Shown here one piece after another: positions 13,140-62,130 of a DNA stretch of 64,000 nucleotides. Position 1 is the first letter of the stretch; each line of letters opens with the position of its first letter. The stretch spans positions 28,373,000 through 28,436,999 of the forward strand of contig NC_054866.1 of assembly GCF_018320785.1 (NCBI RefSeq). Direction: 5' to 3'. Source of the DNA: Cheilinus undulatus (taxonomy: Eukaryota; Chordata; Actinopteri; Labriformes; Labridae). Position numbers and translations under genes: made by a program. The notes beneath the pieces were generated by a model. That model had not been told where the DNA came from and searched no databases. It worked only from the letters and a program-made list of their open reading frames with translations.

Positions 13140-15955
13140 ATGCACTCAATACTTGGTTGGGCCTCCTTTTGCATGAATTACTGCATCAGTGCGGCATGGC
13201 ATGGAGGCGATCAGCCTGTGGCACTGCTCAGGTGTAATGGAAGCCAAGGTTGCTTTGATAGCAGCCTTCAGATCATCTGCATTGTTGGGTCTGGTGTCTC
13301 TGATCTTCCTCTTGACAATACCTCATAGATTCTCTATGGGGTTCAGGTCAGGCCAGTTTGCTGGCCAATCAAGCACAGTAACACCATGGTCATTGAAGCA
13401 GCTTTTGGTACGTTTGACAGTGTGGGCAGGTGCCAAGTCCTGCTGGAAAATGAAATCAGCATCTCCATATAGTTTGTCAGCAGAAGGAAGGATGAAGTAG
13501 GGATGCACTATATTATCAGCAGTAGGCTATATCAGTATCGGTGGATAATAACTTAAAAAGTTAAATATTGGTATTGGCCGATAATAAAATTTACGCTAAT
13601 CTGTACGGCCGATAATGTGGCGTCAGCAACAACAAACTCAACATGTCGGCTTTGGGGAATAATTATGAGGTGTGGGAACAAGACAGCAAGTAACTGTTTG
13701 CATTGCTTGTAAAGTACATGTGATGTGTGGAGGAGCTCGGCAACGTGCCTGTAACACCACCACTTTAATTTACATCTAAAAACCGTCACCCTGATGACTA
13801 CAAGGACTTTCTCAAGATAAAGAATGACAAAACTTTGTGCTAGGGAAAGCTCGTCAACAGCCTCTACTTAAGTCATTCAACAAAGCTAAAAACTACAGCA
13901 GTGACCACCCAAAGGTAAGGAGCTGAACAGGAAAATCATTGAATTTAGCTCTTGATAATCAGCCTTTCAGTGTGGTAGAATAAATGGGCTTCTGTGGGCT
14001 AATGATGCATTTAAAGCCCTGCTACGTTATACCTAGCAGGTGCTTGTAGCCTTACTTGAACTGCAAAACTTAGTTTCTAGTCATGTAGAGAAGCTCCTTG
14101 TTAAAGCTAAACATATTAGCCTCACCACAGATATATGGACATCAAGTGTCTGTCTGTTAGCATGTTGAGCCTCTCTGCCTCAGTGGATATGAGGATTTCA
14201 CTCTTAAAAAGCCTGTCCTGCACTCACAGGAGTGCTCACTCAGCAGCCGCAATTGCAGCTGTTTTTGATAACGTTTCGGATATGGAAAATGGACCAAAAA
14301 ATGCCCATGTCATGCTACATGACAGTGCATGAAAGATGGCAAAAGCAATAACGGACTTCTGTGTGCCAAGTCTCCCGTGCACACTTGAAGGTGCATGAAG
14401 GTGTCCTGTCTCCAGCATTGGAGATGTGGGTGTCACTGTGTTGTTACAGAGCTGTTTACAGGGAAATACCCATGAAACTTGGTTGCTTAGTTTGTGCTGT
14501 TTAAAGCAGGGTCAGGAGAACTACTTCAGTTGAGGATTTATTTCTTTTGTTCGTCTTTGGTCTCAAAAATTTAAAAGCATATTTAAGCTCTGAACTATAG
14601 CTAGAATTTTTTGCATTTAAGAATCTCTTTTTGTTGTTGTTGTTGTTGTTATTTAAAGCACTTTGTCAGGAGTATCTCAGGGAGCCATCCTGCAAACTGG
14701 CTGAGTAATAAGGAAAGTCAATCTAAATGTATAAGCTATTGCTTTTTTGCACTGTGTAGCTCAGTGTCAGCAGGTTATTTTGCTGCTTTTTATTGCCCTC
14801 AAAGATGCAGATGACTTTGGCTGTACTGTTAAAAATACATGTAGCATGTAATGCACATGTAACCCAAAGACATTAGCCTACTGTAAGTTTTTCATTAGTG
14901 TATGGCTGTATTTGAAAAAACAATACATACTCCATTTCTGATAAAAATCAAATGTTTTGTCTGTTTAAAAAAAAAAGGACTACCAATATTTAAAAATATA
15001 TATATTTGTAGCACAGAATGGCATTGGTGTTATTACAGTGGAAAAAATTTAATTAAATACCGGTGTTGACCAAAATGAGTTTTAAAATATCGGCATATCG
15101 GATATCAGCAAAAATCCAATATCGTGTATCCCCAGCATGAAGTGCTCTAAAATGTCCTGGTAGTTGGCTGCGTTGTCTGTGGACTTCAGAAAACACAGTG
15201 GACCAACACCAGCAGATGCCATGGCAGCCCAAATCATCATTGACTGTGGAAACTTCACACTGGACTTCAAGCAACGTGGATTCTGTGCCTCTCCACTCTT
15301 CCTCCAGACTCTGGGACCTTTATTTCCAAATGACATGCAAAAATTACCTTCATCTGAAAAGAGGACTTTGGACCACTGAGCAACAGTCCAGCTTCTTTTT
15401 CTCCACAGCCCAGGTGAGATGCTTCGGACATTGTCTCTGGTTCAGGAGTGGAAGGAAATGCCACATTTGTAGCCCATGTCTAGGATTCGTCTGTGTGTAG
15501 TGGCTCTTGGTGTGCTGACTCCAGCCTCAGTCCACTCCTTGTAAACCTCCCCCAAATTTTTGAATGGATTTTGCTTGACGGGCCTCTCAAGGTTGCAGTT
15601 ATCCCTCATGCTGGTGCACCTTTTCCTACCACACTTTTTCCTTCCACTCAACTTTCTATGAATATGCTTGGATACAGGCACTCTGTGAACAACCAGCTTG
15701 TTCAGCAATGACCTTTTGTGGCTTACCCTTGTTGTGGAGGGTGTCAATGACTGTCTTCTGGACATCTGTCAGTCTGCAGTCTTCCCCATGATTGTGTAGC
15801 CTACTGACCCAGACTGAGAGTCCATTTAAAGGCTCAGGAAACCTTTGCAGGTGTTTTGAGTTAATTAGCCGATTAGGGTGCGACATCATGACTTTCCAAT
15901 ATTGAACTTTTTCACAATATTCTAATTTTCTGAGACACTGAATTTGGGTTTTCAT
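13140..15955 (-). pseudogene. Tc1-like DDE transposase, broken
   Basis: Minus-strand pieces line up, from N to C, with a Tc1 transposase: a helix-turn-helix segment (HNKGKPQKVIAEQAGCSQSA, about 15665-15735); the second DNA-binding half (GRKRCTSMRDNCNLERPV ... GEVYKEWTEAGVSTPRATTH); FGNKGPRVWRKSGEAQNP and MMIWAAMASAGVGPLCFLKS around 15185-15330; then, beyond the hAT insertion, FIFQQDLAPAHTVKR with a catalytic Asp and WPANWPDLNPIENL with the final acidic residue (about 13323-13440). Frames shift several times and the hAT insertion splits the catalytic core, so it cannot make active protein. From family knowledge the enzyme would cut and paste at TA sites. Confidence 0.85.
13498..15134 (+). mobile_element. 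hAT-like transposon inserted in the Tc1 transposase, with decayed transposase
   Basis: The ends are TAGGGATGCAC and GTGTATCCCCA (9 of 11 positions match when inverted). They are flanked by GGATGAAG (13490-13497) and GCATGAAG (15135-15142), an 8-bp duplication with one mismatch. Removing the element restores the continuity of the surrounding Tc1 transposase. Inside, on the plus strand, the coding relic SLTTDIWTSS (14118-14147) matches the hAT motif that includes the first catalytic Asp, and a BED-finger-like remnant lies near 13690-13800. Stops and frameshifts are abundant. A (TTG)n run is at about 14630-14650. Confidence 0.85.
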
Positions 15956-16139
15956 TATCTGTAAGCCATAATCATTAAAATTTCAAGAATAATAGTAAAT
16001 AGTAAAATAATAGTAAAGGCTTGAAATATTTCACTCTATGTGTAATGAGTCTATGTAATATATGGGTTTCACTTTGTGAAATGAGTGACAAAAAATATTG
16101 AACTTTTTCATGATATTCTGCTTTTTTTAGATGTTCCTG

Positions 16140-17170
16140 TAAATAATAACCAAAGAGTTTGCTCCACTGTTTACGGTAAGAGTGGAAGAAGAAAAGAAGA
16201 TGTTGAAAAGGAGAGAATATGAGATGCAGTGTTTTAGGTTAAAGGTTTGGGCTAGAGGCAAAAAATATAAATGAGGGGAAAATCACTGTGTGCCTGTAAC
16301 TCTAAACTGTTGAGATAAATGTCAAAAAGTATTTTTTAAAGAGACATTTATCAAGCCTTCTTTTAATCAAGGTTTGATTGAATGCGATATGAGGATGTGT
16401 CAGGATTCATCAACATGGGTTGCTTTCTCAGTTTCCTTTTACTGCACATGGCTAATTTTTTATCAATGGAGGCAAGCTGTCCAATGAATATAACTCCCAA
16501 TGCCTATGTAAATTAATTAACATTTTAGATTAAAATAAATAATATACCCTACAGAAAATCCTCAGATTTTAACCAGTCTGTTTACTTCACTTCAAAAGGT
16601 ACCAGGCCTTTATACAAGGCCAAGTAACTGTAGATATCAGTAGACAAGCAAAAACAGACTTGGAGATCAAATAAAAAAGTGAGCTTTACTTACACTGTAA
16701 TGTTCATCACTATTGTTTTATTATACCATTTAACCAATGATATTAAATAATACAAAATATCCAATTGCATAAATAAAATGATAAAAAAATGTTTTTTATT
16801 TTACGTAGGTTTGCATTAAAAATACGAAACAAGTTAAAAATTTATCTTTGGAAGAAGCATATTAAATGGGATTAATATTTTAAAATATGAAGGTTTGGTT
16901 GGGGTTTTCTAGTTTTCTGAATATATGTATTTCTGACAGTTCACTAGAAAAAGATAGTAATATGGTAATACTATATCCTGGGGTATTAAAAGTAGCTTTG
17001 ATTACCATCATGAAGATGGTGCTGTGTGATGAGCACACATTGATAAATTCCTGAGAATATGTGTGTTTTTCCACCAGCAGCTACACTGCCTGTATATGAA
17101 GATGCTTAAAAAGTGATGACAAAATAAGACAGTTATGCAAAAGACGAATACACACATATATACTTGGGTA
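16140..17170 (+). other. pafah1b1 intron 1 (no gene seen)
   Basis: Very AT-rich intron sequence. I recognise no coding, RNA or transposon structure. Confidence 0.4.
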
Positions 17171-17650
17171 CAGATACTTTCACGCCATGGCTTGGCAAGG
17201 TTCTAAATGGGAACCGGCTCTTGGTTCCCATCCCTTGACGCCAGGGTTAATTGATCCTAAAGGCTTCGTAACACCATGTTTTCTGTTGTCATTTGCAACA
17301 GAAAACATGGGCAGAACGTTACTTTTTCGGTGAAACCTGCATGGAACCAAAACAATTTGAAATCAGCTATGGTGCATCAGTTAAGTCTACTCGTTGCTGT
17401 TGTATGCTATGCTGTATGGCTTTACGATGGCAGAGGGACACAGCAGTGAAAGTTTGTATCTCCTGAAGAAACAAGTGAACTCAGAAATGTAAGCAGCATT
17501 ATGGGTTTACCAAGGATGGCCAGGGAAATAAACAGGACGAAGGGGCCCCGTCTGCAAAACCTGCTGTTAAAAATTGCTGTGAGAGGCTCAAACACCTAAA
17601 ACTTGTTTCAGCATATCTGTGATCATGTGACCCAATCCACAACAATACTA
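17170..17650 (+). mobile_element. hAT-like relic with BED-finger-like remnant
   Basis: A segment near 17205-17237 has the GGGAACCGGCTCTTGGTTCCCATCCC character seen at the ends of some hAT elements (here cut by short overlaps). Further on, the plus-strand frame around 17490-17600 reads YGFTKDGQGNKQDEGAPSAK and then a CCERL stretch, resembling the BED zinc-finger exon of a hAT transposase. Boundaries and target duplication were not found. A perfect 15-bp hairpin lies at 17274-17310. Confidence 0.4.
17274..17310. repeat. Perfect 15-bp stem hairpin
   Basis: CCATGTTTTCTGTTG at 17274-17288 is the exact reverse complement of 17296-17310, separated by a 7-nt loop (TCATTTG). It lies inside the hAT-like relic, so a transposon subterminal structure is a simple explanation. 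Confidence 0.85.
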
Positions 17651-20600
17651 CAAAGAGGAAGTAATACATATTTATTGAATGACATTTTGTTAGAATGTTT
17701 AAGCATCAAATTGGTTAATACTAAATGAACGTGTCACACAATTAGTTTTCCGGTTTTGATTTAGTATTTAGCTACAATACACTGAAACAACTGAATGGCA
17801 GCATGTTGTCTATGGAAGACAGTCATGTTGTATTAATGCAGTTCAGTTATTAATTAAACTGCAAAACATGAGTCCAGCATGGTATTTTTACACTTAAAGT
17901 CAGACTACACTCAGAAGACTCCTGAGCAATTTCTTGTTCAGCCTAGTCTTGACAAAGGAATTGATTGGTTGAGTAGTATCTCATGTGATCATTGCTACTG
18001 TAACAACAAGAAAAGCCGCGACATTAAAGAAAGACTACCATGTAAATGCATGGACAGTAATGGAAAACAGGTTATTATTTGAGTATTTATGGTAGGTCAA
18101 ACTGTAGGGGAATGTAAACAAAGTCAGTATGCATCAGGGCACAATAGTCCACATTCACATAACAATGCATAGGGGAAATTATTATTTTCAACACAACTAC
18201 TTTATTCCATGAGAAGCATAGTTCTGAGTGTTGCAGTGTAGGTGGTAAAGCAAGTGAGGAGAGAGACTGGAGGTCAGGGCATGTGTGTGCGTTTATTATT
18301 AATTACATAAGCAAGAGTACTGAATTGTACTTGAGCATATGAAAAACAACATGATGCATCAACAAGATATTCCTTATTTAGCATGCTGCCCTTGATGTTG
18401 CATCAATACAAAGCACCACACTTCCTTGTCTCCACTCAAAAATAAAAGACCCAGCTACTCTACTATTTGCATGGGACAATTTAAAGTCACGGACCCTCGC
18501 TCTAATAAAATAGCTTGCAAAAAGCATGTAAAATACTGTATTTAAAAGTCAAATACATTTTCGTCACTACTGAAAGTCCACTAGAAGTTTTTCTTGGCTT
18601 GGATTATCCCCCTCCCCCCCGAACACAATTCTTATGAATTGTTTGTTGAAAGAGAAAGCAATTTCCTTTTAGAAGCAAGCATTTTCTAGATGTTAAAATG
18701 TTATATGTATATGTGTTATATTTGAGCAATGTGCAGTTAATTTCTGCATAATCGTGGTTATTGGGGAAGCCATGGTTATTTTTCTGGCTATAATTGTGAA
18801 TCAGAATTTTCAGTCATATCCCGATTGACTGAATCGTTGCTGCTTTTTATATTTTGGTCATTTATAACTGTCTTTCAGCAGAATCAAGGACTCTTGTCTC
18901 CAACTGTCTTGAAATGAGGAGAAATACAAGTGTAGCTAAAGATAGCATCAGCAAAGCATACAGCCTCCAAGGCCCTGTTGCAGAAGAGCCCCACAATGAT
19001 ACTAAACATGAAACTGCTTTATTCTGTTTTTTTACCAGCGTTGTCACCAAGGACATCTCTTTGGAGAGCTGGAGTGCACTGTGGAAATTCCGCCCCCTTT
19101 GAAACCTAGAGAAAAATGACTACTCAAGGAACACTGTCCTTGAAGCACAGCTAAATTTGCTAGCAGAGGCTCAGCATTCAGCCTGCTCAGTGGGACCAAG
19201 TGCAGACGAGCATGTAAGATAAGATTTGAGAAGATCTCAAAACTGCTCTTTAAAGTGTTCATTTATTAGCATGCACTATTTTGATTGTTAAAAAATCAGA
19301 ATACAGACTTAATAAGCTCATTAAAAACAATTTAAATAAGTTGTTATACACTGAAATAAGATTAGCTAACCCTTTGGTTTCTTTAGAAAATTCCTCTATT
19401 TCCAGAATACTCTTCAAACTAGGCTGGATATTTGATAAGTGATAAATATTGTAATATCGGTTATGCAGAAATGGGTATTTTCACCATACGTACTTACATA
19501 CCCTGTCCCCTTCCTTCCAACCAAATAAGACCTATTTTTAGTTTTAAGCCTTCATGTTATTGTGTTATTCTACCGCTGTGACCCTCAACCACTGCAGAGT
19601 AGTTGGGCAACATCCAGAAACCCCCTGCCTGTCTACCGTAATCCACACACACAAGTAAGCAGACATTTGGACTTGTGTCAGGTGGTGACATCAGGGTCCA
19701 GAGTTCAGCTGCTGGCTAGGTCAGATCACTTTCTGTTTCACAGGCTTTATACAAGGTCAAAGTGTCTTTATGTTAACTTTATCATTTTAGTGGAATGGGC
19801 TTTGTACCACACTGGTTAAACCTACAGCCATCATGTTTTGATATATAGTAGGCTTGTTGGTCCTTAAGCTGCTGTCTCTGCAAACAAAAGCAGGAGCGAA
19901 GGGGATGAAATTCTCCCTGTGGTGATGTTGCTCCTGCATCATCAGCTGAAATGAAAGACGTGTATATTCCTACACTGCCGGAAGCTGCAGTGTTTCCATT
20001 CATCATGCCTACCCCAAGTGCAACCCTGATTCCCTCACTACTCTGCTCTCATTCAGTAAATCTAAAGCTTGACGTAGTCTCCTGCACATGCTGGTGGACA
20101 CATGTGCCTGTTTGTAGTTTTGTCAGTTTGTTGCAGATCTCCAGAGGGAGCTAAATTGGTACCATTTGTTTTAATGGTCTGGCAAGGATTTAGTCAGGCT
20201 TTGCCCAGTAGATTAAGAGGCTTTTGGTAGTTCTCAGTTAGTATTCTGGTGGGCACCTGTTTCAGTAAAGTGCTTTTCAAGGCATGGGTGCAGTGTAAAA
20301 ATAGACCATCACAGTTTTGTTATATTTATTGTTCCTCACATCAGCACTCAGAACAATAAATCAAGTTTCACACAAACACTAATAAATGTTCGCTGACACT
20401 AACAGTCATAGTGATTTCATCATGCCATGAGTCAGGTCAGCCAGCTCTTGTGCTGTGATAATGAGTGGAAAGGGTCGGGCACAGCCGTTACTTGAGCCCA
20501 CTCTGCTGTGTTCTGTTTTTCTTTTCTGTTGGCAACCTGGGAGGAGAAGTACGTTACTCGAAGAATGTGGGTCAGCTCTGTATGTTTGTGGGGAAAGGAA

Positions 20601-20986
20601 TTTGCAGCAGAGCAGACAAGAGCTCTTAGACCAGACTTGGTGGACAGATTTTTAAAGGTAGATAGTAGTGGAGCTGAAAAGCACATGAATGTGGTGGTAT
20701 GGATAAAGATGTTTTATAATAAATTACCCAAAAGATGCTTTATGCCGTGATATCTTTGCTTTTTGAGTTAGATTATTCTTCAGGGGGGGCTGAAAAAGAT
20801 TGCATTTTTTTTATTGTGTGACTATTAACATTGTTGAGAGCCCTCGGCTATTTATTCTGCATGCAAACTGGCGCAGACATTGATGCAGCACTCCTCTGGC
20901 CTAAAAACAATTTCTTCTCCACCCACCTCTCATGTTATCTGTCATGCATACCTAATGCTGACTTTCCCCCTCTCTCTCCTCTCTAG
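17651..20986 (+). other. pafah1b1 intron 1, last part (no gene seen)
   Basis: No exon is recognised. Short open frames here (for example 19562-19819 plus, 20432-20686 minus) have no family features. The end of the stretch, 20968-20986, is a pyrimidine-rich tract (CCCCCTCTCTCTCCTCTCTAG) serving as the acceptor of exon 2, quoted here only as its last 21 bases minus context. Confidence 0.45.
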
Positions 20987-21010
20987 ATGCAGTGTAGATT
21001 CGTCTGGTGA
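20987..21010 (+). other. Upstream open reading frame in the pafah1b1 leader
   Basis: ATG at 20987-20989 is the first base triplet of exon 2, and the frame MQCRFVW closes at TGA 21008-21010. It is the only ATG in exon 2 before the main start, which lies 264 nt further on. Such a short, distant uORF allows re-initiation; whether it is translated is unknown. Confidence 0.6.
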
Positions 21011-21274
21011 CTGCTCTGCAGGCTCTCCACTTGTCTCGTCCCTGGAACCAGGTGATTTGGGAAGAGCAGATTCCTGCATTTCCCTTCTTTCAGTCTGAGT
21101 CTTTTTGTCGGGAAAAATAAACAACTGCCCACCACTGGAGTACACAGCTCGTCCCTGCCCGTGTTGCTCGGATCAGCACAGCTCATCTCCTGACTAAGGA
21201 GAGCGCAGCAGCTGCACAAGATTCACCTTCTACCAACTGATCACTCCTGACCCCGCCCACACTGCCCTGTCACC

Positions 21275-57213
<35,939 letters not shown>

Positions 57214-60200
57214 TTTGGACCTTGGAGGATTGGACCAACATCCCAATTACCCAAGCGTTCCTCTGGATCTGACCTCCCCTTCCACCATCCCGCCTCTTCT
57301 TTCAACCCCAACCCCTCCTCCCCCTCACCTAACCCTGAGCCTCACCCACACACCATCATCATCTCCTCCTCCGGCTGCACTTAACACCATGGTTATCTAT
57401 CCATCGCTCTCTCTGGTCCAATAACTATTGTCCTTCTATGTAAATTATTCCTGGATGTAGATCGAGCTATTAAATGTTACACAAAAAAGTATTCTTGCAT
57501 GGTAATCCAAAATTGTATACTGTAAATTTACATAACGTCTAGAAGTACCATAGGTTTACCACGGGGCTGGCCGTCTGTCACGCAGCCTTACCGACCAACC
57601 GAAGGCAGATGTTTTTGACTGGGTGTAAAATGTAGGGCACTAAAAAATGATAATTTAAGAAATGACAGTGTCTTTATGTGTAAGATTTATTTTGTCTATT
57701 TTTTTATTTAGGATTTTGTTTTCTCTGTTTTTTTTCTCTCCTTCACTGTCATAGTCTGTTGGTGCCTAGCTTGATGAAACTTTTGAGAGATAAGGAAGGA
57801 AAAAGCATATTTGATGCGATAAGATACGATTGTCTGTGGGGCTTTGTTATTGAATAATCTGTAGCTTTATAACATCACTTCTCAAGTGTGCATACCATTT
57901 CTCTTCATGTGGAACTAGGTAATATTTTAATGGCTGTACATACGAATGTTTCAAACGTTTGTCCTTGGACCTTGGGGGCTTTAAAAGAGCTTTGTACTCT
58001 TGTCATAGTGGCACATTAACCACTGATAGGCTTTAGATAAGTTATCCCATCTAATCAATCAGCACAGAAAAAGATAAAATATTTAAAAAGCTGCTTTTGT
58101 GAAATAACCTCACTGTTTTTCACAAAAGCATAAATGTAAAGAAGTTTGTCTGGCCTTCACCATCAGTGAGCGCTGTGGGCCACAGGACACCTGAGCAGAG
58201 TTCAGGGATTACACCTGTTTAATCTTGAGCACTTGATAAAGTCCTTCGTTGTGTCTCCTTTTAGGAGACGATTCCTTGTGACCTTGCATGTCAGACTTTC
58301 AATGAACTGAAGCTCCACAGTCTACTTCTAGTCCTCTTAATCAGTCAGTCTTGGCACGGTTTGGTTTACTGTAGGAGCTATATGAAGTCAGGAGATGTTA
58401 TGTTGGCCCATTGCGCTTCTGAAGACCATAAACAAAAGCCATTGGTGGAAATAAACCTGCTGACAGGAAACATTAAAGTATGATGAAGAGTCAAAGTGAG
58501 CCCCCTGGGTTTGATATCTGGGATGTGCAAAGATCTCTAATTTCTGAGGGTAACAATGTTTTGAATAGAAAATTCAGTTTTCTGTGAAAATATGAAATGT
58601 AAATTAAGCTTGTTATTAAGAGATTTGGCAATTTTGTATTATCGCACTAATGGATGAACTGGATGGGAATTAAAGAATAGTGAGAACGCTAGCAGCAGAC
58701 ATGCAATGTGATCTGTTGAAGGGCCTGATGCTGAGGCTGCTCCTTGCTGATTAAGGAGGGCAGTGGCAGCTCCTGGATCAGATATGGATGAGACTGCTGA
58801 AAAACCTGAGCAAAGAGCTTGTCCACAGATAAATCCCCCTTCAGACCACATCAAACATATGCAACGTCCTCTGAGTGGCTTTTCTCAAATGTTTAGCTCT
58901 TGATCTTTGTTGAGGGGTCAGTTCAAATGAGAACATTTGTGGAAAGACTGGAAAATTACTGTAAACCAGTCCATACTGTAGAAACAACCATTCCACTCCT
59001 TGTGAAGGAGAAAAAATGAAATATCTTGCTTCTAACTGTAGCTGACAAGGTGATTCATAAATCTTGCACATCCCTCTTTTCACAACATCTTTGGTCCTTG
59101 ATTGATGATCAAAGACAACATTACAATTTGATGCTGTTGATAAATGCATAAACCTATAATTTCTAATTAGCCTTTTCATTCCAATGCAGTTCTTGGCTAA
59201 TAAAGAATTCCACTGCTTAACTGATCTTATCTTTGCGTCTTTGCCACGTTTTTCCTCTTCCTGTGTGTACTGGATGTGGTGAACTGCTGCTCAAGCTCCT
59301 GCTAGTGGCTAATGTGAGCCTAATGTGACCTGTTGATGTAGCACTGCTGCATGTAACCCTGCACCAGGGGCAGAGCTGTCAGAACAGTATTATTGTTAAA
59401 GCTTGAACACTGAAGCTTTCCCTTCACTTACCTATTAGTCTGAAGACTCTTTGTGCTTAAATTACCTGAATTTTTAAGAAAATAAAGAAATTTGATATGA
59501 GAAAATTGACATAGCTCTCATATTTATACTAATAATATATACCTTTTGGCTTCCAGCCGTTTAGGTTAGCGTAACATAAAGAGAGGACACGAATAGCCTA
59601 CCGTCTCATAGATTTGATACAAAAATGCCACTTTTACACCTTTGAGCTTTTTAAAACCATTATCAAGTAATGAGCTCAAAATGGATGGCTTCAAGTGTCA
59701 TGGTAGATATGATTATTGTGCCTCTGAAATTTAACACAGGGATTTTCCAGGACAATTTCAGCTAAAGATGAAGTTTAAATACCTGTAAACTATGTAGCCT
59801 CCTGTTATTCTCTGAACCAGAACAAGTCCCTTTATGGGAAGTCTGGTTGTTTGCTAGCAGTTTACAATGAAGTTTTATGCTAAGCTAAATGGGTACTAGC
59901 TCAAGCTATATATTTACATTAAAGTATTACAGTTTTATGAATGAACTCAACTTTCAACTATGTGGGAAATTCAATGAACATGTTTCCAAAGGACACCTGT
60001 CCTCTTTGGTAGTCCATTTAGCTGGGTTCAGACAGCTCTGTGCTATGGTTGTAGAATGGCTGGATTTGGTGTTTGTGTGATGCAATTTGAAGGTGTTTAT
60101 TCCCCTTCTTCTGTAACTGCAACGGGATTGTGGCAGACTAGGATGTCCCAAAGGAGAACCCGTTTCTTTCAGGGAATAAAATGTATGTCTCCTTTTGGTG

Positions 60201-60975
60201 TGTGCCCCCTTACAAAAGGTCTATTTTTGTTTGTTTGTTTTTTTTTTAAGCTGTTATCTCTATCCCTACTTCCAAGGAAGACTTTGGATGGAAAACCAGC
60301 AAATTTTGTATGACAATTTGGCATGGCTAATGAAGATGCCACTTTGTTAAATGTTCTTGCTAAAGCCAAAAATGGAGACGTTCTTCTGTACAATCTGGTT
60401 TAGCTTGATGATTCAGCCTCTCTAGGTCCGACACTGTTTGGCCAACTTTTGAAAATGAAAAATGGCTCTAGTCTCGTCAGGATCACGCTATGACATGCCA
60501 GACCGTAAAATGTATATGAAAATCTACTTCCTCTCCTTGGTTTTATTCAAGGAAGGCTGTTAATCAAAGGTCAGGATGATGTGTGTTCTGTTTCTTTTTT
60601 AAAATAAATAAATAAATTCAAAAAAGCTACAACACAGGTGCTGCCGTTGTATGCAAGTGTGTACCCTGTGGAAGAAAATCCCCTTTTGCCATTCGCAGGT
60701 CCCAAGCAATCCCTTTGCTGCACTGGTTGGGTGTGTGAAGGGACTGACAGACAAGTTTTGATTGTCTGTTGGCTTTTCCTTTGATTTCAAGTCCATCTGT
60801 CCTCTTTACCTGTCCATGAACCACATTTGAGGGCTTCAGACTGCACAACAAGCTCCTACAGGAGAGCTCATGATGTTTTCACCACTATGGTCTCACTCAT
60901 CACTCAGCAAACTGTTAACAATATACCTGGATGTCATTATTGTTTGCGATATAATAAAAGTTGAAAATCTACTTC
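57214..60975 (+). other. pafah1b1: pafah1b1 3'UTR (long form)
   Basis: No further coding exon follows the stop. Candidate poly(A) signals are ATTAAA at 57469-57474 and AATAAA at 58450-58455, 59481-59486 and 60953-60958. Mammalian PAFAH1B1 transcripts have 3'UTRs of several kb, so use of the last site (about 3.75 kb) is plausible, but the sequence cannot settle it. No transposon is recognised here, unlike the dense repeats on both sides, which also fits a constrained UTR. Confidence 0.6.
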
Positions 60976-61319
60976 TATGTTATCCTGTTTATTTGTTTTA
61001 ACTTGTTTTTCTTCAACAAAAGGTAAATGAGTAGTACAGCTGTGTGTTAGGAACAGTACTGAAGCAAATGTACCTTTCCAAATACAGGTGCATCTCAAAA
61101 AATTAGATTATTTAAAGGTTCATTTTTTCCTGTGATTTACTTCTTTAAGTTACAGTTCCCTAAAATTCTAGGTTCATCCTATAGAGAGTAAAGGATTTCA
61201 AGACTTCTTGTTTCAGTCTTGTGATTACTGTTTACAGCTCACAAAAATCCACCAAAATATAAGGATAACTGATCTTATGGCTATATAAGCCACAGATGGT
61301 CACTGTTGAATGGGCAAGC

Positions 61320-62130
61320 TCTTATTAGAGTACTGTATCAAAGTATATTTATAGAAAGTTGAATGGAAGGGAAAAGTTTGGAAAGAAAAGGTGCACAGGC
61401 AGCAGGGAGGGCTCAGCCTTCAGGGAATTGTCAAGAAAAGCAGATCCATAAACTTGGGGGAGCTTCGTAAGGAGCAGACTGAGGCCACATAGACATGTCC
61501 AGGAAATAAGCTACAAGTGTCATGTTCCTAGTGTCAATCCACTCTTGAACCACTGATGTCATAAGTGTTTCACCTGGGCTAAAGAGAAAAAGAACTGGAC
61601 CGTTGCTCAGTGGCCCAAAGTCCTGTTTGTAGGTAAAAGTCAATTTAGCATTTCATTTGGAAATTAAGGTCCCAGAGTCTGGAGGATAATTATAGCGGCA
61701 AACAATCCAAGGTGCTTGGAATCCAGTGTAAAGTTTCCACCGTCAGCAATAGTTTGGGGTGCCATGTTATCTGCTGCTGTTGGTCCACTGTGTTTTGTCA
61801 AGTCCAGAGTTAAAGCTGTCATCCCAGGAAACTTTATAGTATTTCATGCTTCCATCTGCTGAGAAGCTTTATGGAAATACTGATTTCCTTTTCCAGCAGG
61901 ACTTGGCACCTGCCCAGAGTGAAGCCAGAATGACCAGAAACTGGTTTGCTGACCATGGTTTAACAGTGTTTAAATGGCCAGCCAACTGGCCTGACCTGCA
62001 CTCCTCAGAGTATCTCTGGGAAAATGCCAAGAGGAAGATGAGAGACACCAGACTCAACAATACATATGAGCTGAAGGCTGCTATCAAAGCAACACGTGCT
62101 TCACAACACCCCAGCAGTATCACAGACTGA
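61320..62130 (+). pseudogene. Tc1/mariner-like transposase, broken
   Basis: Plus-strand pieces match the transposase of the 12864-16139 element: GREKFGKKRCTGSREGS, NLGELRKEQTEAT, FGN*GPRVWR, IVWGAMLSAAVGPLCFVKS, then an open frame (61846-62130) with LYGNTDFLFQQDLAPAQSEA and WPANWPDLHSSEYLWENAKR. Two catalytic regions are damaged: the SDES-type motif has become VGKSQFS, and the DLNPIE motif has become DLHSSE. With the stops and shifts upstream this copy is inactive. Confidence 0.8.

Larger units (their letters stand above)
12864..16139 (-). mobile_element. Tc1/mariner-like transposon, long TIRs, disrupted by a hAT insertion
   Basis: The left end (from CAGG at 12864 after TA at 12862-12863) and right end (CCTG before TA at 16140-16141) carry inverted repeats of roughly 200-250 bp, with the landmark TTAGAATATCATGAAAAAG on the left and its near complement on the right. 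TA flanks and ends of the CAGGTGCATCTCAAAAAAT type fit Tc1/mariner. Without the 1.64-kb hAT inside it (13498-15134) the element would be about 1.64 kb, a normal size. The transposase reads on the minus strand. The mariner at 61085-63348 belongs to the same or a close family. Confidence 0.85.

Noticed and set aside
15198..15500. 100-codon plus-strand frame
   Set aside because: Antisense shadow of the Tc1 transposase, which reads on the minus strand.
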